Assembly: GCA_018242625.1 (NCBI GenBank)
Contig: JAFEBO010000006.1
Coordinates: 405,132-469,131, forward strand
Direction: 5' to 3'
Length of the DNA stretch: 64,000 nucleotides
Source of the DNA: Planctomycetota bacterium
GTDB lineage: Bacteria > Planctomycetota > Phycisphaerae > Phycisphaerales > UBA1924
Part shown: one piece after another, positions 41,610 to 51,006 of the stretch
Layout of the letters: every line of letters starts with the position of its first letter
Numbering within the stretch: position 1 is the stretch's first letter
Program-made: the position numbers and the translations under genes
Notes under the pieces: model-generated
Told to the model about the DNA's origin: nothing
Databases searched by the model: none
The model's input: the letters and a program-made list of their open reading frames with translations, nothing else

Positions 41610-44600
41610 TCAGTCATCCGATCCGCTCTTCGCAAACTTCTTCTCCCACGGCTTCTTCTCCGTGAGATCAACCGAGACGCCGCCGACGATCCGGGCGCAC
41701 GAAGGCCCGAGCGCGGTTTCGAGGTCGGCGAGCAGCTGCGGCTTCAGGCCGACCCGCAGCCCGGGCGCACTGAGGATCGCCGTGTGCGTCTGCGTGCCGA
41801 TCGCAAGTTCTACCGGGAAAGGCGTCAGCGACGCCCGCGCCAGGATCTGATCCAGCTCGTTGTCCTTGCCGTCTTCGGGCGACGGCTTGCCGGCGGCGTG
41901 CGCCCGCAGCACCCCCGCCAATGCCTCCACCGACGTCAAACTCGTCCCGTTCAGTTTCCGCTCGTCGATCAGTACCTGCAGCCGCCCCGGCGAAAGAGGC
42001 GAGCCCTCGATCGGCACGAGGCGGTCCGACACGATCTGCGGTTCGCCGCGGGAGAGATCCGCACGCCCAAGCACGAAGATGATCTTGTCGGTCTCGACGA
42101 GGTGGCTGAATCGGGTAAAGGCGTCGGCGAAAACAACGCACTCGATCGAGCCTGTCTGATCTTCGACGGTGATCACCGCCATCTTCTGCCCCGCCGAGCG
42201 CCCGTTCTTGACGATCAGCGTGCGCACGCCCTGCACTATTCCCGCGATGATCACGCGGGCGTCCTGCTGGCTCGCCTTGACGCCGGCAACGGTCGAAGTC
42301 GTGAACACGCCCGACCAGCGCTTCCACGAGTCCATCGGGTGGCTGCTGACAAAGAAGCCCAGGATGTCCTTCTCGAAGCGCAGCGTCTCGCCCTCGGTCC
42401 ACTTGTCCGCGCGGGCCAGCGTGATCGAAGCGGTGGTGGGGGTCCCGGTTGCAGCCGGCGGCTCCGAGCCGAAGCCAAAGAGAGCGCCCTGTCCCGCGGC
42501 ACGATCGGCCGCAATCTTCTGCCCGGCCGTGATCGCCTGCTCGATCGTCGCCACCATCGCGGCGCGGCCGTCCCGCCCGTGCACGCTGTCGAACGCGCCG
42601 CACTTGATCAGCGACTCGATCGCCGCCTTGGTGATCGTCCCCTGAGGCACGCGCTCGCAGAAATCAAACAGCGACGAGAACGGCGACCCCGCGCCCTTGC
42701 TCTGCTTCGTTCCGTCACCCGCCCGCTCCGCGATGATCTTCTCGATCGCCTTCTCGCCGATGCCCTTGATCGCCTTCAGCCCGAAACGCACGTGCCCGTT
42801 CCGCGCCGCCTGCGCTTCGTCTTTCGCAAACACCACCGCAAAGTCCGCATCCGACAGATTGATGTCCGGCGGACGCACCTCGACGCCCGTCTTGATCGTG
42901 GGACCGACCCGCGCGGGATCGCCCGTTGGCTCCACAAAGCGGCATTTCTTGCAGTCTTCGAGGTAGCTGATCCAGTCCGCGGCCTTCTGCGCCTGGCTCT
43001 CAAAGGTCAGGAACGCCGCCATGTACTGGTTGGGGAAGTAGGTTTTTAGATAGGCCGTCTGGTACGCGACGATGGCGTATCCCGTGGAGTGCGACTTGTT
43101 AAAGCCGTAGCCGGCGAATTTCAGGATCAGGTCGAAGAGTTCTTCGGCGCCCTGCTTTGTCAGGCCCTGCTTCTGCGCGCCATCGATGAACTTGGGGCGC
43201 TCCTTCTCGATCTTGTCGTGCTTCTTCTTGCTGATGTTCTTGATGAGCGTGTACGCATCGCGCAGCTTGATGCCGCCCAGGCCGTGCACGATCTGCATGA
43301 CCTGTTCCTGGTAGACCATGACGCCGTAGGTCTCGGCGGTGTACCGGTCGACGATCTCGTGCACCTTGGGCACCTGCTCGGTCCCGTGTTTGCGCCGGTT
43401 GTAATCGGGGATCAGGTCCATCGGCCCCGGGCGGAAGAGCGCGTTCGCCGCGATGAGGTCTTCCAGCCGGTCGGGCTTCATCTCGACCAGCAGCCGGCGC
43501 ATGCCCGGCGATTCAAACTGGAAAACGCCCGTCGTCTCGCCCCGCCTGAAGAGCTCAAAGACCGTCTGGTCGTTGAACGTCAGCCGGTCGAGGTCGAGCG
43601 GGTGGGGGCCGCCGTCTCCGGGCTTGCGCCCGACCGCCGCGTAGATCTCCCGCTCATCGAGCGCCTCGCGGATGAGCTTCTGCGCCCGCGCGACGATCGA
43701 GATCGTGCGCAGGCCCAGAAAGTCCATCTTCAGCAGGCCCATCTTCTCGCACGTGGGCCCGTCCCACTGGGTGACGATCTCGTGATCTTCGGCCTGCGGC
43801 TGCTTGTAAAGAGGAACGACCTCGTGCAGCGGTCGCGTCGCGACGATCACGCCCGCCGCGTGCACGCTCGCGTGCCGGGCCTGCCCTTCAAGCGTCCGCG
43901 CGTTATCCAGCAGCCGCGCGATCTGCTGGTTGTTCTCGTACAGCTTGCGAAGGTCCGGCTCCTTCTCGAGCGCATCCTCGATCGTGATGTTGAGCTGTTC
44001 GGGAATCAGCTTCGCGATCTTGTCGACTTCCGAGAGCGGCAGCCCGAAAACACGCCCCACGTCCCGCACCGCCGCACGCGCCTTCATCGTCCCGAACGTG
44101 ATAATTTGCGCCACGTGCCCGTACTTGCGGCGCACGTAATTAATCACGTCCGCGCGCCCGTCCTGGCACAGATCGATATCGATATCGGGATATTCCGACC
44201 GATCCGGATCGGTGAATCGCTCAAAGAGCAGCCCGTAGCGCACGGGGCATGCATTGGACAGCCCCAGCACGTAACCCACCATCGTGCCCACGCCCGAGCC
44301 TCTGGCCAGCGCGGGGACGTTGTTCTGCCGCCCCCAGTTCACGAAGTCCCACACGATCAGGAAGTACGCCGAGATGTTCTTGTCGGCCAGAATCTTGAGC
44401 TCGCGTTCCAGCCGGGCCGTCTTCTCCGCGCGGTCCGAACTCTTTTCCCCGCCGCCCGCCGCCCGCTGCTTCTCTTCGGGCCCGTACCGCCAGACAAACC
44501 CGGCCTCCGCCAGCAGCCGGAGCGCCGCATCGCAGGCCTTTTTCGATTCTTCGATCTGCTCTTTCGTCGGCTCTTTCTCGAACGGCTGCAATTCAAACTT

Positions 44601-45641
44601 GGAGCAGTAATCCCGATACCACGCCGACAGATCGCCCTTGTACTTCGCATCGTCGTGCCTGGGAATCTCTTTGGCCCCCGGCACCCGGATCTTCACCATC
44701 GGCGCGTGGTTCACGCCGAGCGGCAACTCCACGTTGCACCGCTCCGCGATCTCCACGGTCGCGTCGCAGGCCGCCTTGCCCACCGCGCCGTACTGGTCAA
44801 ACAGCTCCCGCATCTCCCGCGGGCTCTTGACGTACAGCTCCTCGGGGTAGCGCATCCGGTCCGTGTCGTTCTTGTTGCGCGCCGTCGAGATGCACACCAG
44901 CGTGTCGTGCGCATCATGGTCCTCGGCCTTGAGAAAGTGCGCGTCGTTGTCGCACACCAGGGCGAGTTTCAGCTCCTGCGCCAGCCTGATGAGATGCCCG
45001 TTGATCGAGTTCTGCTCGCGCACGTGGTGCTGCAGCTCGATGTAAAAATTCCTTCTGCCGAGCGCCCTGGCGTGCCACTCCGCGCTCTCGACCGCCAGGT
45101 CCCAGTACTTGCGGTCCCCCGACCGTTCAAAGTCCAGCAGGTGCTCGCCGATCTCGCTCCCCAGGTGGCCATTGATCGCGATCAACCCTTCCGCGTGCTT
45201 GGACAAAAGCTCCCGGTCGATCCGCGGCTTGTAGTAAAACCCGTTGAGATACGCCTCGGAGCAGAGCACCAGAAGGTTCTTCCAGCCCGCGAGGTTTTCC
45301 GCGAGCAGCACGAGGTGATACCCGCCCTCGCCGCCTCCCGTGTACGTCCGATCCGTCCGCGGCTTGCCCGGAGGCGTCACATACGCCTCGACGCCCAGGA
45401 TCGGCTTGATCCCCCTCTCCTTGCACGCCAGGTAAAAAGCAACGTGCCCGAAAATGTTCCCGTGGTCGGTGATCCCGACGCTCGTCATGCCGAGTTCCGC
45501 GACGCGCTTCACCAGCTTGTCGATGCGGTTCCCGCCGTCGAGCAATGAATACTCGGTGTGAAGGTGCAGGTGCGCAAACTGCTGCTCGCGCGGCAGCGCC
45601 GCGGGCTGGGCCGACCCGGGTTTGGTGACTTCCGTTCCCAT
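41610..45641 (-). CDS. dnaE: DNA polymerase III alpha subunit (DnaE)
   Basis: The 1343-residue replicative polymerase. The PHP domain starts at FAHLHLHTEYSLLDG (22-36) with ITDHGNIFG and GVEAYV, keeping several metal-type His and Asp. The palm has ARGSGVGTMVGY, PDIDIDLCQDGR with two catalytic Asp, and MDFLGLRT with the third. Fingers (STGYAIVAYQTAYLK), helix-hairpin-helix, and an OB-fold near 1090-1170 follow. It is full length. A TACGCT box lies 12 nt before the ATG with GAGAG between. It converges on the ubiX-type gene with 8 bp between. Confidence 0.97.
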   Translation of the reverse strand: MGTEVTKPGSAQPAALPREQQFAHLHLHTEYSLLDGGNRIDKLVKRVAELGMTSVGITDHGNIFGHVAFYLACKERGIKPILGVEAYVTPPGKPRTDRTYTGGGEGGYHLVLLAENLAGWKNLLVLCSEAYLNGFYYKPRIDRELLSKHAEGLIAINGHLGSEIGEHLLDFERSGDRKYWDLAVESAEWHARALGRRNFYIELQHHVREQNSINGHLIRLAQELKLALVCDNDAHFLKAEDHDAHDTLVCISTARNKNDTDRMRYPEELYVKSPREMRELFDQYGAVGKAACDATVEIAERCNVELPLGVNHAPMVKIRVPGAKEIPRHDDAKYKGDLSAWYRDYCSKFELQPFEKEPTKEQIEESKKACDAALRLLAEAGFVWRYGPEEKQRAAGGGEKSSDRAEKTARLERELKILADKNISAYFLIVWDFVNWGRQNNVPALARGSGVGTMVGYVLGLSNACPVRYGLLFERFTDPDRSEYPDIDIDLCQDGRADVINYVRRKYGHVAQIITFGTMKARAAVRDVGRVFGLPLSEVDKIAKLIPEQLNITIEDALEKEPDLRKLYENNQQIARLLDNARTLEGQARHASVHAAGVIVATRPLHEVVPLYKQPQAEDHEIVTQWDGPTCEKMGLLKMDFLGLRTISIVARAQKLIREALDEREIYAAVGRKPGDGGPHPLDLDRLTFNDQTVFELFRRGETTGVFQFESPGMRRLLVEMKPDRLEDLIAANALFRPGPMDLIPDYNRRKHGTEQVPKVHEIVDRYTAETYGVMVYQEQVMQIVHGLGGIKLRDAYTLIKNISKKKHDKIEKERPKFIDGAQKQGLTKQGAEELFDLILKFAGYGFNKSHSTGYAIVAYQTAYLKTYFPNQYMAAFLTFESQAQKAADWISYLEDCKKCRFVEPTGDPARVGPTIKTGVEVRPPDINLSDADFAVVFAKDEAQAARNGHVRFGLKAIKGIGEKAIEKIIAERAGDGTKQSKGAGSPFSSLFDFCERVPQGTITKAAIESLIKCGAFDSVHGRDGRAAMVATIEQAITAGQKIAADRAAGQGALFGFGSEPPAATGTPTTASITLARADKWTEGETLRFEKDILGFFVSSHPMDSWKRWSGVFTTSTVAGVKASQQDARVIIAGIVQGVRTLIVKNGRSAGQKMAVITVEDQTGSIECVVFADAFTRFSHLVETDKIIFVLGRADLSRGEPQIVSDRLVPIEGSPLSPGRLQVLIDERKLNGTSLTSVEALAGVLRAHAAGKPSPEDGKDNELDQILARASLTPFPVELAIGTQTHTAILSAPGLRVGLKPQLLADLETALGPSCARIVGGVSVDLTEKKPWEKKFAKSGSDD

Positions 45642-45924
45642 CTCTCAGACCGCAGCGTACCCCGCACACGCCCCCGTGGCGAGCCGCTTTTCCGGACTCT
45701 AAAAAACCCCTCAGATTCCGGACGTTCCGCCCCCGTCACACGCCTTCCCGTCGCCCGCTCCTCCGGCACAAACCGCGCGCCCGACGCTCCATCGGCCCGC
45801 GGGGCCCCAACGCACCGGCCATCCACCACTTCCCGTGTCATGTTTGAACTGCCGGGCCCGCCTCAGACAGCGGCCAATGGAATGCCGCAGTAGCAAAGCG
45901 ACCCGTACACGGAAGGGAAAAAAC
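45642..45924. other. 283-bp divergent region, dnaE / PEP-CTERM gene
   Basis: It should hold both promoters. Only the TACGCT box near dnaE and GGAAGGG before 45925 are visible. It is C-rich on the plus strand and I see no gene. Confidence 0.4.
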
Positions 45925-46644
45925 ATGAAGATCCGCAACTGCATCGCCTTCACCGCCGCCGCCGCCTTCGCCTCCATCGCCTCCGCAGGCCCGTCCATCA
46001 CCGTCAAGTACCTCGGCAAGGGCGCCGGCCAGGACGTCAACATCACCTTCAACGGCAACAGCACCAACGTCTTCGCCGGTCAGCTCAACCACCAGCTCAG
46101 CAACGCCGGCGGCGGCTACGGCTGGCTCAACGGCAACCACCTGACCTACTGCACCGACCTCTCGCAATACGTGACCAGCACCCCCAAGACCTACACCATC
46201 GAGGACGTCAAGGACATCCCCGGCAACGCTCCCATGGGCCAGGCCAAGGCCGACGCCCTCCGCGCCCTCTTCGCCGTCGCCGGCGGCAACCAGTCCGTCT
46301 CCACCACCTCCAACGACTACGCCACCGCCTTCCAGCTCACCGTCTGGGAAATCGTGACCGACTACAACAGCTCGTCCTTCGCCATCAACGCCGCCAGCTT
46401 CACCGGCGGTAATTTCCGCGCCAAAAAGACCGGCGGCAGCGCCCTCTCCAGCTCGATCGTCAACACCGCCACCTCACTCTACAACGCCGCTACCAGCTTC
46501 CTTCAGACCAACGGCTCGAGCACCGAACTCCTGGGTATCGCCAGCTCGAGCTATCAGGACCAGCTCGTCCGCGTCCCCGCACCGGGCGCGGCCTTGCTCG
46601 CCGGCTTCGGCGGCCTCATCGCCACCCGCCGCCGCCGCGCCTGA
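45925..46644 (+). CDS. PEP-CTERM-type surface protein with thioester-like Cys/Gln pair
   Basis: A 239-residue exported protein behind GGAAGGG, with a signal peptide cut near ASAG. Its core holds TYCTDLSQYV (Cys76) and, 61 residues on, AFQLTVWEI (Gln137, Trp141), the pairing seen in Cys-Gln thioester adhesin domains and in several PEP-CTERM proteins. The last 22 residues (VPAPGAALLAGFGGLIATRRRRA) are a PAPG-type sorting signal: short motif, hydrophobic span, Arg cluster. Removal of the tail and surface display are inferred. It has its own terminator at 46675. Confidence 0.78.
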   Translation: MKIRNCIAFTAAAAFASIASAGPSITVKYLGKGAGQDVNITFNGNSTNVFAGQLNHQLSNAGGGYGWLNGNHLTYCTDLSQYVTSTPKTYTIEDVKDIPGNAPMGQAKADALRALFAVAGGNQSVSTTSNDYATAFQLTVWEIVTDYNSSSFAINAASFTGGNFRAKKTGGSALSSSIVNTATSLYNAATSFLQTNGSSTELLGIASSSYQDQLVRVPAPGAALLAGFGGLIATRRRRA

Positions 46645-46674
46645 TTCAAGTCTTCCCGATTCCATTTCCGCAGG

Positions 46675-46708
46675 CGGCACGCCGGTCCCAAGCCGGCGTG
46701 CCGTTTTT
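46675..46708 (+). terminator. Rho-independent terminator
   Basis: An 11-bp stem (CGGCACGCCGG with CCGGCGTGCCG), 7-nt loop and TTTTT tail lie 30 bp past the stop of the PEP-CTERM gene. The tail reaches the stop of the convergent membrane-protein gene. Confidence 0.88.
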
Positions 46709-47108
46709 ATTTTCGCCCGCGAAAAACGATCGCCGCCATCCCCGGAATCCAGATGAGATCATTCACCACGGCCGTCACCGCAAACACCCCCGGCACGTTC
46801 TTCTCAAGAAAGCACCCGTTCATCGTCCCCAGGAACGCCAGCACCTTGCTCGCCAGCCCGATCACCAGCAGCCCGATGTGACGCTTCGGATCCGCGGCGG
46901 CAATCCAGTAGCCGATCCCGAACAGAGCCACGAACAGCCCCGTTCCCGACCACAAAAACATGTAATTCGGCCGCACCAGCCCCAGCATGTCCCACCACAT
47001 GTTGGGCGCCGCCATCATGAACGCGCCCCACGCCAGGTTGTAAACCGCCGCCACCCGCAGAAACCAGAACGCCCAGCCTTTGCCCGAAGCCGCGTCGGTC
47101 GTGTTCAT
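46707..47108 (-). CDS. Four-helix integral membrane protein
   Basis: A 133-residue membrane protein with four hydrophobic segments (about 13-34, 44-66, 76-92, 107-128), full of aromatic residues (WAFWFLRVAAVYNLAWG). It resembles small uncharacterised membrane proteins of the DoxX-like size class, but no signature is certain. The ATG at 47108 follows AACAAT by 5 nt and has no Shine-Dalgarno. Confidence 0.7.
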   Translation of the reverse strand: MNTTDAASGKGWAFWFLRVAAVYNLAWGAFMMAAPNMWWDMLGLVRPNYMFLWSGTGLFVALFGIGYWIAAADPKRHIGLLVIGLASKVLAFLGTMNGCFLEKNVPGVFAVTAVVNDLIWIPGMAAIVFRGRK

Positions 47109-47113
47109 GCGTG

Positions 47114-47119
47114 ATTGTT
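47114..47119 (-). promoter_or_regulatory. Putative -10 box of the membrane-protein gene
   Basis: AACAAT on the minus strand ends 5 nt before the ATG at 47108. A CTGACG 15 bp upstream matches the -35 consensus at four of six positions. Confidence 0.4.
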
Positions 47120-47159
47120 CCCACCCCGGATGTCCGTCAGAGCGGGCGGGAAATACTTC

Positions 47160-49766
47160 CTACTCACACCCCATCCTCGCATACCCCACCACGAACAGCG
47201 AAAAATCCGCATCATCCACAACGCCGTCCCCGTTCAGATCCGCCGGGCACCCCTCCGACATCCCGGCGTCCGCACACACCATGACGTCATACGCCGCGGC
47301 AAACAACAGATAGTCCGCATCGTCCGTCACATCATCCCCATTCAAATCCGACAGACACCCCTTCACCACCACCGCCGCCGTGCTCGTGGATCCTCCGCAC
47401 GCGTTGAAGAACACAACCGAATACTCCCCCGTGTCCGAAGTCTGTGCCCCCGTGATCGTCAGCACGCTCGCGTACGCCGCCGTCGGCGACTCCATCGTTC
47501 CGGCGGCACCGGCGACAATCCCCCCTTCGGCCGACGCCCCGCCCGGCCCATCAACAAGGTCCACCCCGTTCCGCCGCCACTGAAACGCCACGTTCTCATA
47601 TCCGCTCGCCGGCATCGCCCGGAGCACAAGCGTCGAGCCCTTGTTTGTTGACTTCGTTTTCACGGGCTGCGCCACCCACGGCGCGTTGTTGTCTGTCCAG
47701 CGGACAGTGCGCGTCACAGAAGTATTCTCCGAACCGGCAGCGACAAGCTCGCCCTGCGGCAGTGCCACCATCGCGCTGGGAACAAACGGACGCGATCCAC
47801 CCATCCGCGACCACTGCGTTCCGTCGAAACTCGCGAAGTTTGAAAGAGGCAAGACCTCGCCCGGCAACACGATCGAAAACCGTCCACCAACAGTGATGCG
47901 CCCATTCGCCCGCCGCACGATGGAATTCAGCGGATCCCCCCAGGAAGTCGTGTACTGCGGAAGTGGCCCGATCCACTCCCATCCGGCATCTCTCCGTGCA
48001 AACGCAATCGGGTTGTCCCCGAAAGAACCGAGCTTGCCCGTCGCAATCAGCCGCCCGCTTAAATCGTTCGCGAACGAAGTGGCATAGAGCAGCGAATAGT
48101 CCGACACGACCGACGTCCAAGTCGCCCCATCCCAGATCCAAGTGCTCACAAACGCGTCGCCCGCACGACCAAGCGGGCCACCCGCCACCACCGACCCGTC
48201 CGGCTGCCGGTAAAGGCAATTCACAGTTCCAGTCACGCCCGCCGGCCCAATGTCGGACCACGCAGTCCCATCCCAGCGCAGGATCTTGAAAACCTTGTTG
48301 AGGCCCACGTCAACTTTGCCCGCGGCAAGAACGCTCCCGTCCGGCAACGCGAGCACCGCCGAAACGACGCCCGTGATCTTTGGCTGCAGCGCAGCCCAGG
48401 TGTGCCCATCCCAGACAGCCACCGCCGTGCTGTTGTTCTTGCCTTCAAGCCTTGAAAAGGCGCCTCCCGCGACGATCTGCCCGTTCGGAAGTTCGGACAG
48501 CGAGTAGATGTCTCCGATAAAGGGGCCGCCCAGCGCAGTCAGCTCAGCACCATCGAATCGGTAGACGCAACTCGATCCGCTCCGCAACCCGCCGATCAGC
48601 ACCGCGTTTTCAGAAGTGCGGAGCGTGCACGTTGGCGTGAAGATGGTGCTGATTCCGAGCGCGGACCAGCCCGATTCTCTCCAGATCGCCAGCCCATTCG
48701 TAAGGATGCTCCCCGCTGTTGTAATCCCGCCGACGATCAGCGATCCGTCGGGGCGCTCGAGCAAACACGTTCCGGCGTTGGGGTCGTACGGACCCTCCAC
48801 CATCGGCCTCCACTTCGTCCCATCCCACCGCGCCACATCCGCTTCGCTGGTGCCCCCCGACCTTCCCGACCCCGCTGTCACAATCTGTCCGTCCCGCATC
48901 ACATGGACTGCTTTCACAACGCCAGATCTTCCCGCACCAAGCTGCTCCCAGGCGCTTCCATTCCAACGGGCGATGTAGTTCCCAGGCCCTCCCGTCGATT
49001 CCTTGAACGAACCACCGATGATCATCGAACCATTGCTCTCAAAGTCCACCGCGTTCGGTGACCCCGGACACCCCGGCGCGTACGGAATCCACAAACCGCC
49101 TTCACGGCGCAGCATTCCAAAGTTCTCACCCGCATTCGAGAAATCCCCGCCCGCGTGCAGGTGCCCATCAGGATGAAATGCCAGCGCAGAGACGCGGCTG
49201 CTTACCGGTAGATTGAAACTCGTCCACCCACTCCCATCCCACCGCGCCAACCCATACGCCGGCGTACCCCCCGCGGCAGTAAACAGCCCGCCCACGATCA
49301 GCGATCCATCCTCATCCTCGATCATCGCCTGAACGTTCCCGTTCACGCCGGTCCCGAGCGGCTTCCACGCCACGCCATCCCATCGCGCAATAAACGAGGC
49401 CGCCTGACCTCCAATCGATGTGAACGTGCCCCCCGCATAAAGCTCGCTCTTCTTCTTCGTCGCCGCCAGCGACAGCACCTTGCCGTTCGAATCCCCGCCC
49501 AGCTTCGTCATCCCCGGCCCGTCCAGCACCGCCACAAACGTCCCGCCCGCAACAGGCTGCGCCGTCTTCGGTCCCGGCCCGTCCGGGTCCCACATCGCAA
49601 GCGCCCATCCCGATTCGATGTTCCGTCCCTGGTCCCCCAGCCACCGGGGCTCACACTGCGCATCCGCTCGCGGCAAAGCTCCGAGCGCCGATGCGACCAC
49701 TCCCGCCATCCACGCGGCGCCTCCCCCAAACCGCAATCGGTGCGACACCGCACGAAGCCTTTTCAT
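47160..49766 (-). CDS. Large secreted WDG-repeat protein, Ig-like and dockerin-like C-terminus
   Basis: An 868-residue secreted protein (GGAG before the ATG; signal peptide cut near ADAQ). Residues 60-690 are about ten degenerate units of 45-60 residues with the plan 'GGxF...IARWDGxxWxxLGxGxxGxVxA', which suggests one or two beta-propellers. A region around 700-800 (NKGSTLVLRAMPASG, YSVVFFNACGG) resembles an Ig-like domain. The end is the Cys-bracketed dockerin-like pair (DLNGDDVTDDADY, DLNGDGVVDDADF). Extracellular; ligand unknown. Confidence 0.8.
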   Translation of the reverse strand: MKRLRAVSHRLRFGGGAAWMAGVVASALGALPRADAQCEPRWLGDQGRNIESGWALAMWDPDGPGPKTAQPVAGGTFVAVLDGPGMTKLGGDSNGKVLSLAATKKKSELYAGGTFTSIGGQAASFIARWDGVAWKPLGTGVNGNVQAMIEDEDGSLIVGGLFTAAGGTPAYGLARWDGSGWTSFNLPVSSRVSALAFHPDGHLHAGGDFSNAGENFGMLRREGGLWIPYAPGCPGSPNAVDFESNGSMIIGGSFKESTGGPGNYIARWNGSAWEQLGAGRSGVVKAVHVMRDGQIVTAGSGRSGGTSEADVARWDGTKWRPMVEGPYDPNAGTCLLERPDGSLIVGGITTAGSILTNGLAIWRESGWSALGISTIFTPTCTLRTSENAVLIGGLRSGSSCVYRFDGAELTALGGPFIGDIYSLSELPNGQIVAGGAFSRLEGKNNSTAVAVWDGHTWAALQPKITGVVSAVLALPDGSVLAAGKVDVGLNKVFKILRWDGTAWSDIGPAGVTGTVNCLYRQPDGSVVAGGPLGRAGDAFVSTWIWDGATWTSVVSDYSLLYATSFANDLSGRLIATGKLGSFGDNPIAFARRDAGWEWIGPLPQYTTSWGDPLNSIVRRANGRITVGGRFSIVLPGEVLPLSNFASFDGTQWSRMGGSRPFVPSAMVALPQGELVAAGSENTSVTRTVRWTDNNAPWVAQPVKTKSTNKGSTLVLRAMPASGYENVAFQWRRNGVDLVDGPGGASAEGGIVAGAAGTMESPTAAYASVLTITGAQTSDTGEYSVVFFNACGGSTSTAAVVVKGCLSDLNGDDVTDDADYLLFAAAYDVMVCADAGMSEGCPADLNGDGVVDDADFSLFVVGYARMGCE

Positions 49767-50025
49767 GCTCCAGCCTTCCCGAAGACCTCGTTTCCCCGCC
49801 GTCCAAAAACAGGCACAGAACCTGCCCGACCTTTGCGTTTCGTTTCACCTTCCGACCGGTTCCCCTGCATGCTCTCGAAAGCCAAAGCTGGATCCCCCTC
49901 ACCCCAATCGGCGACCTTGCAGCACCAACGGTCGGCAGCAGCCAAGTTCGAAAGACTTCTCCCTCCGAACCCAACCACCAGCACCGAAATCCAAACAAAA
50001 TTCTTACAAAATCGCCACTTTGCCC

Positions 50026-50053
50026 TTGCAATACCATCCAAATACCGTACAAT
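50026..50053 (+). promoter_or_regulatory. Strong promoter candidate, leaderless
   Basis: TTGCAA (50026-50031), 16-bp spacer, TACAAT (50048-50053). The ATG at 50061 begins 7 nt after the -10 box, so transcription should start at about the start codon. The surrounding DNA is unusually AT-rich for this window. Confidence 0.6.
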
Positions 50054-50060
50054 TGGCCCC

Positions 50061-50699
50061 ATGTGCTTTGATCTCGATCAATTCAACGCCGTGGCCGACA
50101 GCATCGTCTCCGACTTTTTGGACGGGCACCCCCTCCACAAGATCGCCGACGCCTTCCACGTGACGGTCCCCGCTCTCATCCAGTTTCTGTATTCCGACCG
50201 CGCCCGCATCCAGATCGAGCAGTTCGAACACCTCATGATCACGCAAAGCCGGATCGCCGCGCTCTCCGCCCGTGGAGCCGCCATCCGTGCACTTCAAAGC
50301 ACCTGCGTTGGCCAGGCCCCGACCAGCGAACGCCGCCTCGCCGCAACCCAAATCCTGCGCCAAAACGCCCATTCCCAGCCGACGCAGCCCGCCAGGAGTT
50401 CCGCCCAAACCAGAGCCGCCATCCAGGCACCAGCCCAAGCACCAACCCACACCACCGCGAACACTCCGCAAACGCGGCAGGCACAGCAAAAAACCGCGGC
50501 CTCGAGCAGCCAGCCCGCCCACGCAAACGGCCCATCAGAAGCCAAGCTCGATTCCGGCCCAAATCACCCGACAGTCCACCGCGCCGCCGATACTTTCCAA
50601 TCGCGCGACCCGGAGCCCCACACTCTCGAGTCGGTTTCGCCTCCGTCGAAACACGCCGAGGCAGCCCTCCCCGGGGTTCCAGCCCTGTCAACCGCATAG
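50061..50699 (+). CDS. HTH-like protein with long low-complexity tail
   Basis: A 212-residue protein of unknown function. Residues 1-95 are helical and look like a helix-turn-helix followed by an amphipathic helix (DFLDGHPLHKIADAFHVTVPALIQFL, then SERRLAATQILR). That layout recalls small DNA-binding proteins such as terminase small subunits, without a firm match. From about 100 it is Gln/Ala/Pro/Thr-rich and probably disordered. It is preceded by the best promoter in the window and followed by about 300 bp of empty C-rich DNA before gspD. Confidence 0.6.
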   Translation: MCFDLDQFNAVADSIVSDFLDGHPLHKIADAFHVTVPALIQFLYSDRARIQIEQFEHLMITQSRIAALSARGAAIRALQSTCVGQAPTSERRLAATQILRQNAHSQPTQPARSSAQTRAAIQAPAQAPTHTTANTPQTRQAQQKTAASSSQPAHANGPSEAKLDSGPNHPTVHRAADTFQSRDPEPHTLESVSPPSKHAEAALPGVPALSTA

Positions 50700-51006
50700 G
50701 CCGCACAAGGTGCAGTGCCACCTGCCGCACCTGCTCCGCGAGTGGTCCCGCCCGAAGCGAAAATTGTCGCGCGGCGTTCTCTCACCCAGCCGCGGCACCC
50801 GCGCGAGCCAGCCTCGCTCCATTCTCCATTGGCTCGAACTTTTCACCCCGTCGCCGCGCTGAAGCCCTCGGGAAATCCGGCCCCGAGCCGCCCGTGGTAC
50901 CGTACTGCACTTCTACCCTCTCCACCCGGTCGGCGGAGCCCGACATTGGTCCGCGCCCACCCGCCGAAAGAGCCCGGAACCAGCCCCAGCACGGAGTGCG
51001 ATCGAG
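50700..51006. other. 307-bp C-rich intergenic region before gspD
   Basis: Open frames here are high-GC artefacts without domain or coding character. I see no terminator, repeat or clear promoter. Confidence 0.45.

Noticed and set aside
43089-45548. 819-codon plus-strand open frame
   Set aside because: It lies antisense inside dnaE and has the Arg/Leu/Val/His-rich composition of a shadow frame.
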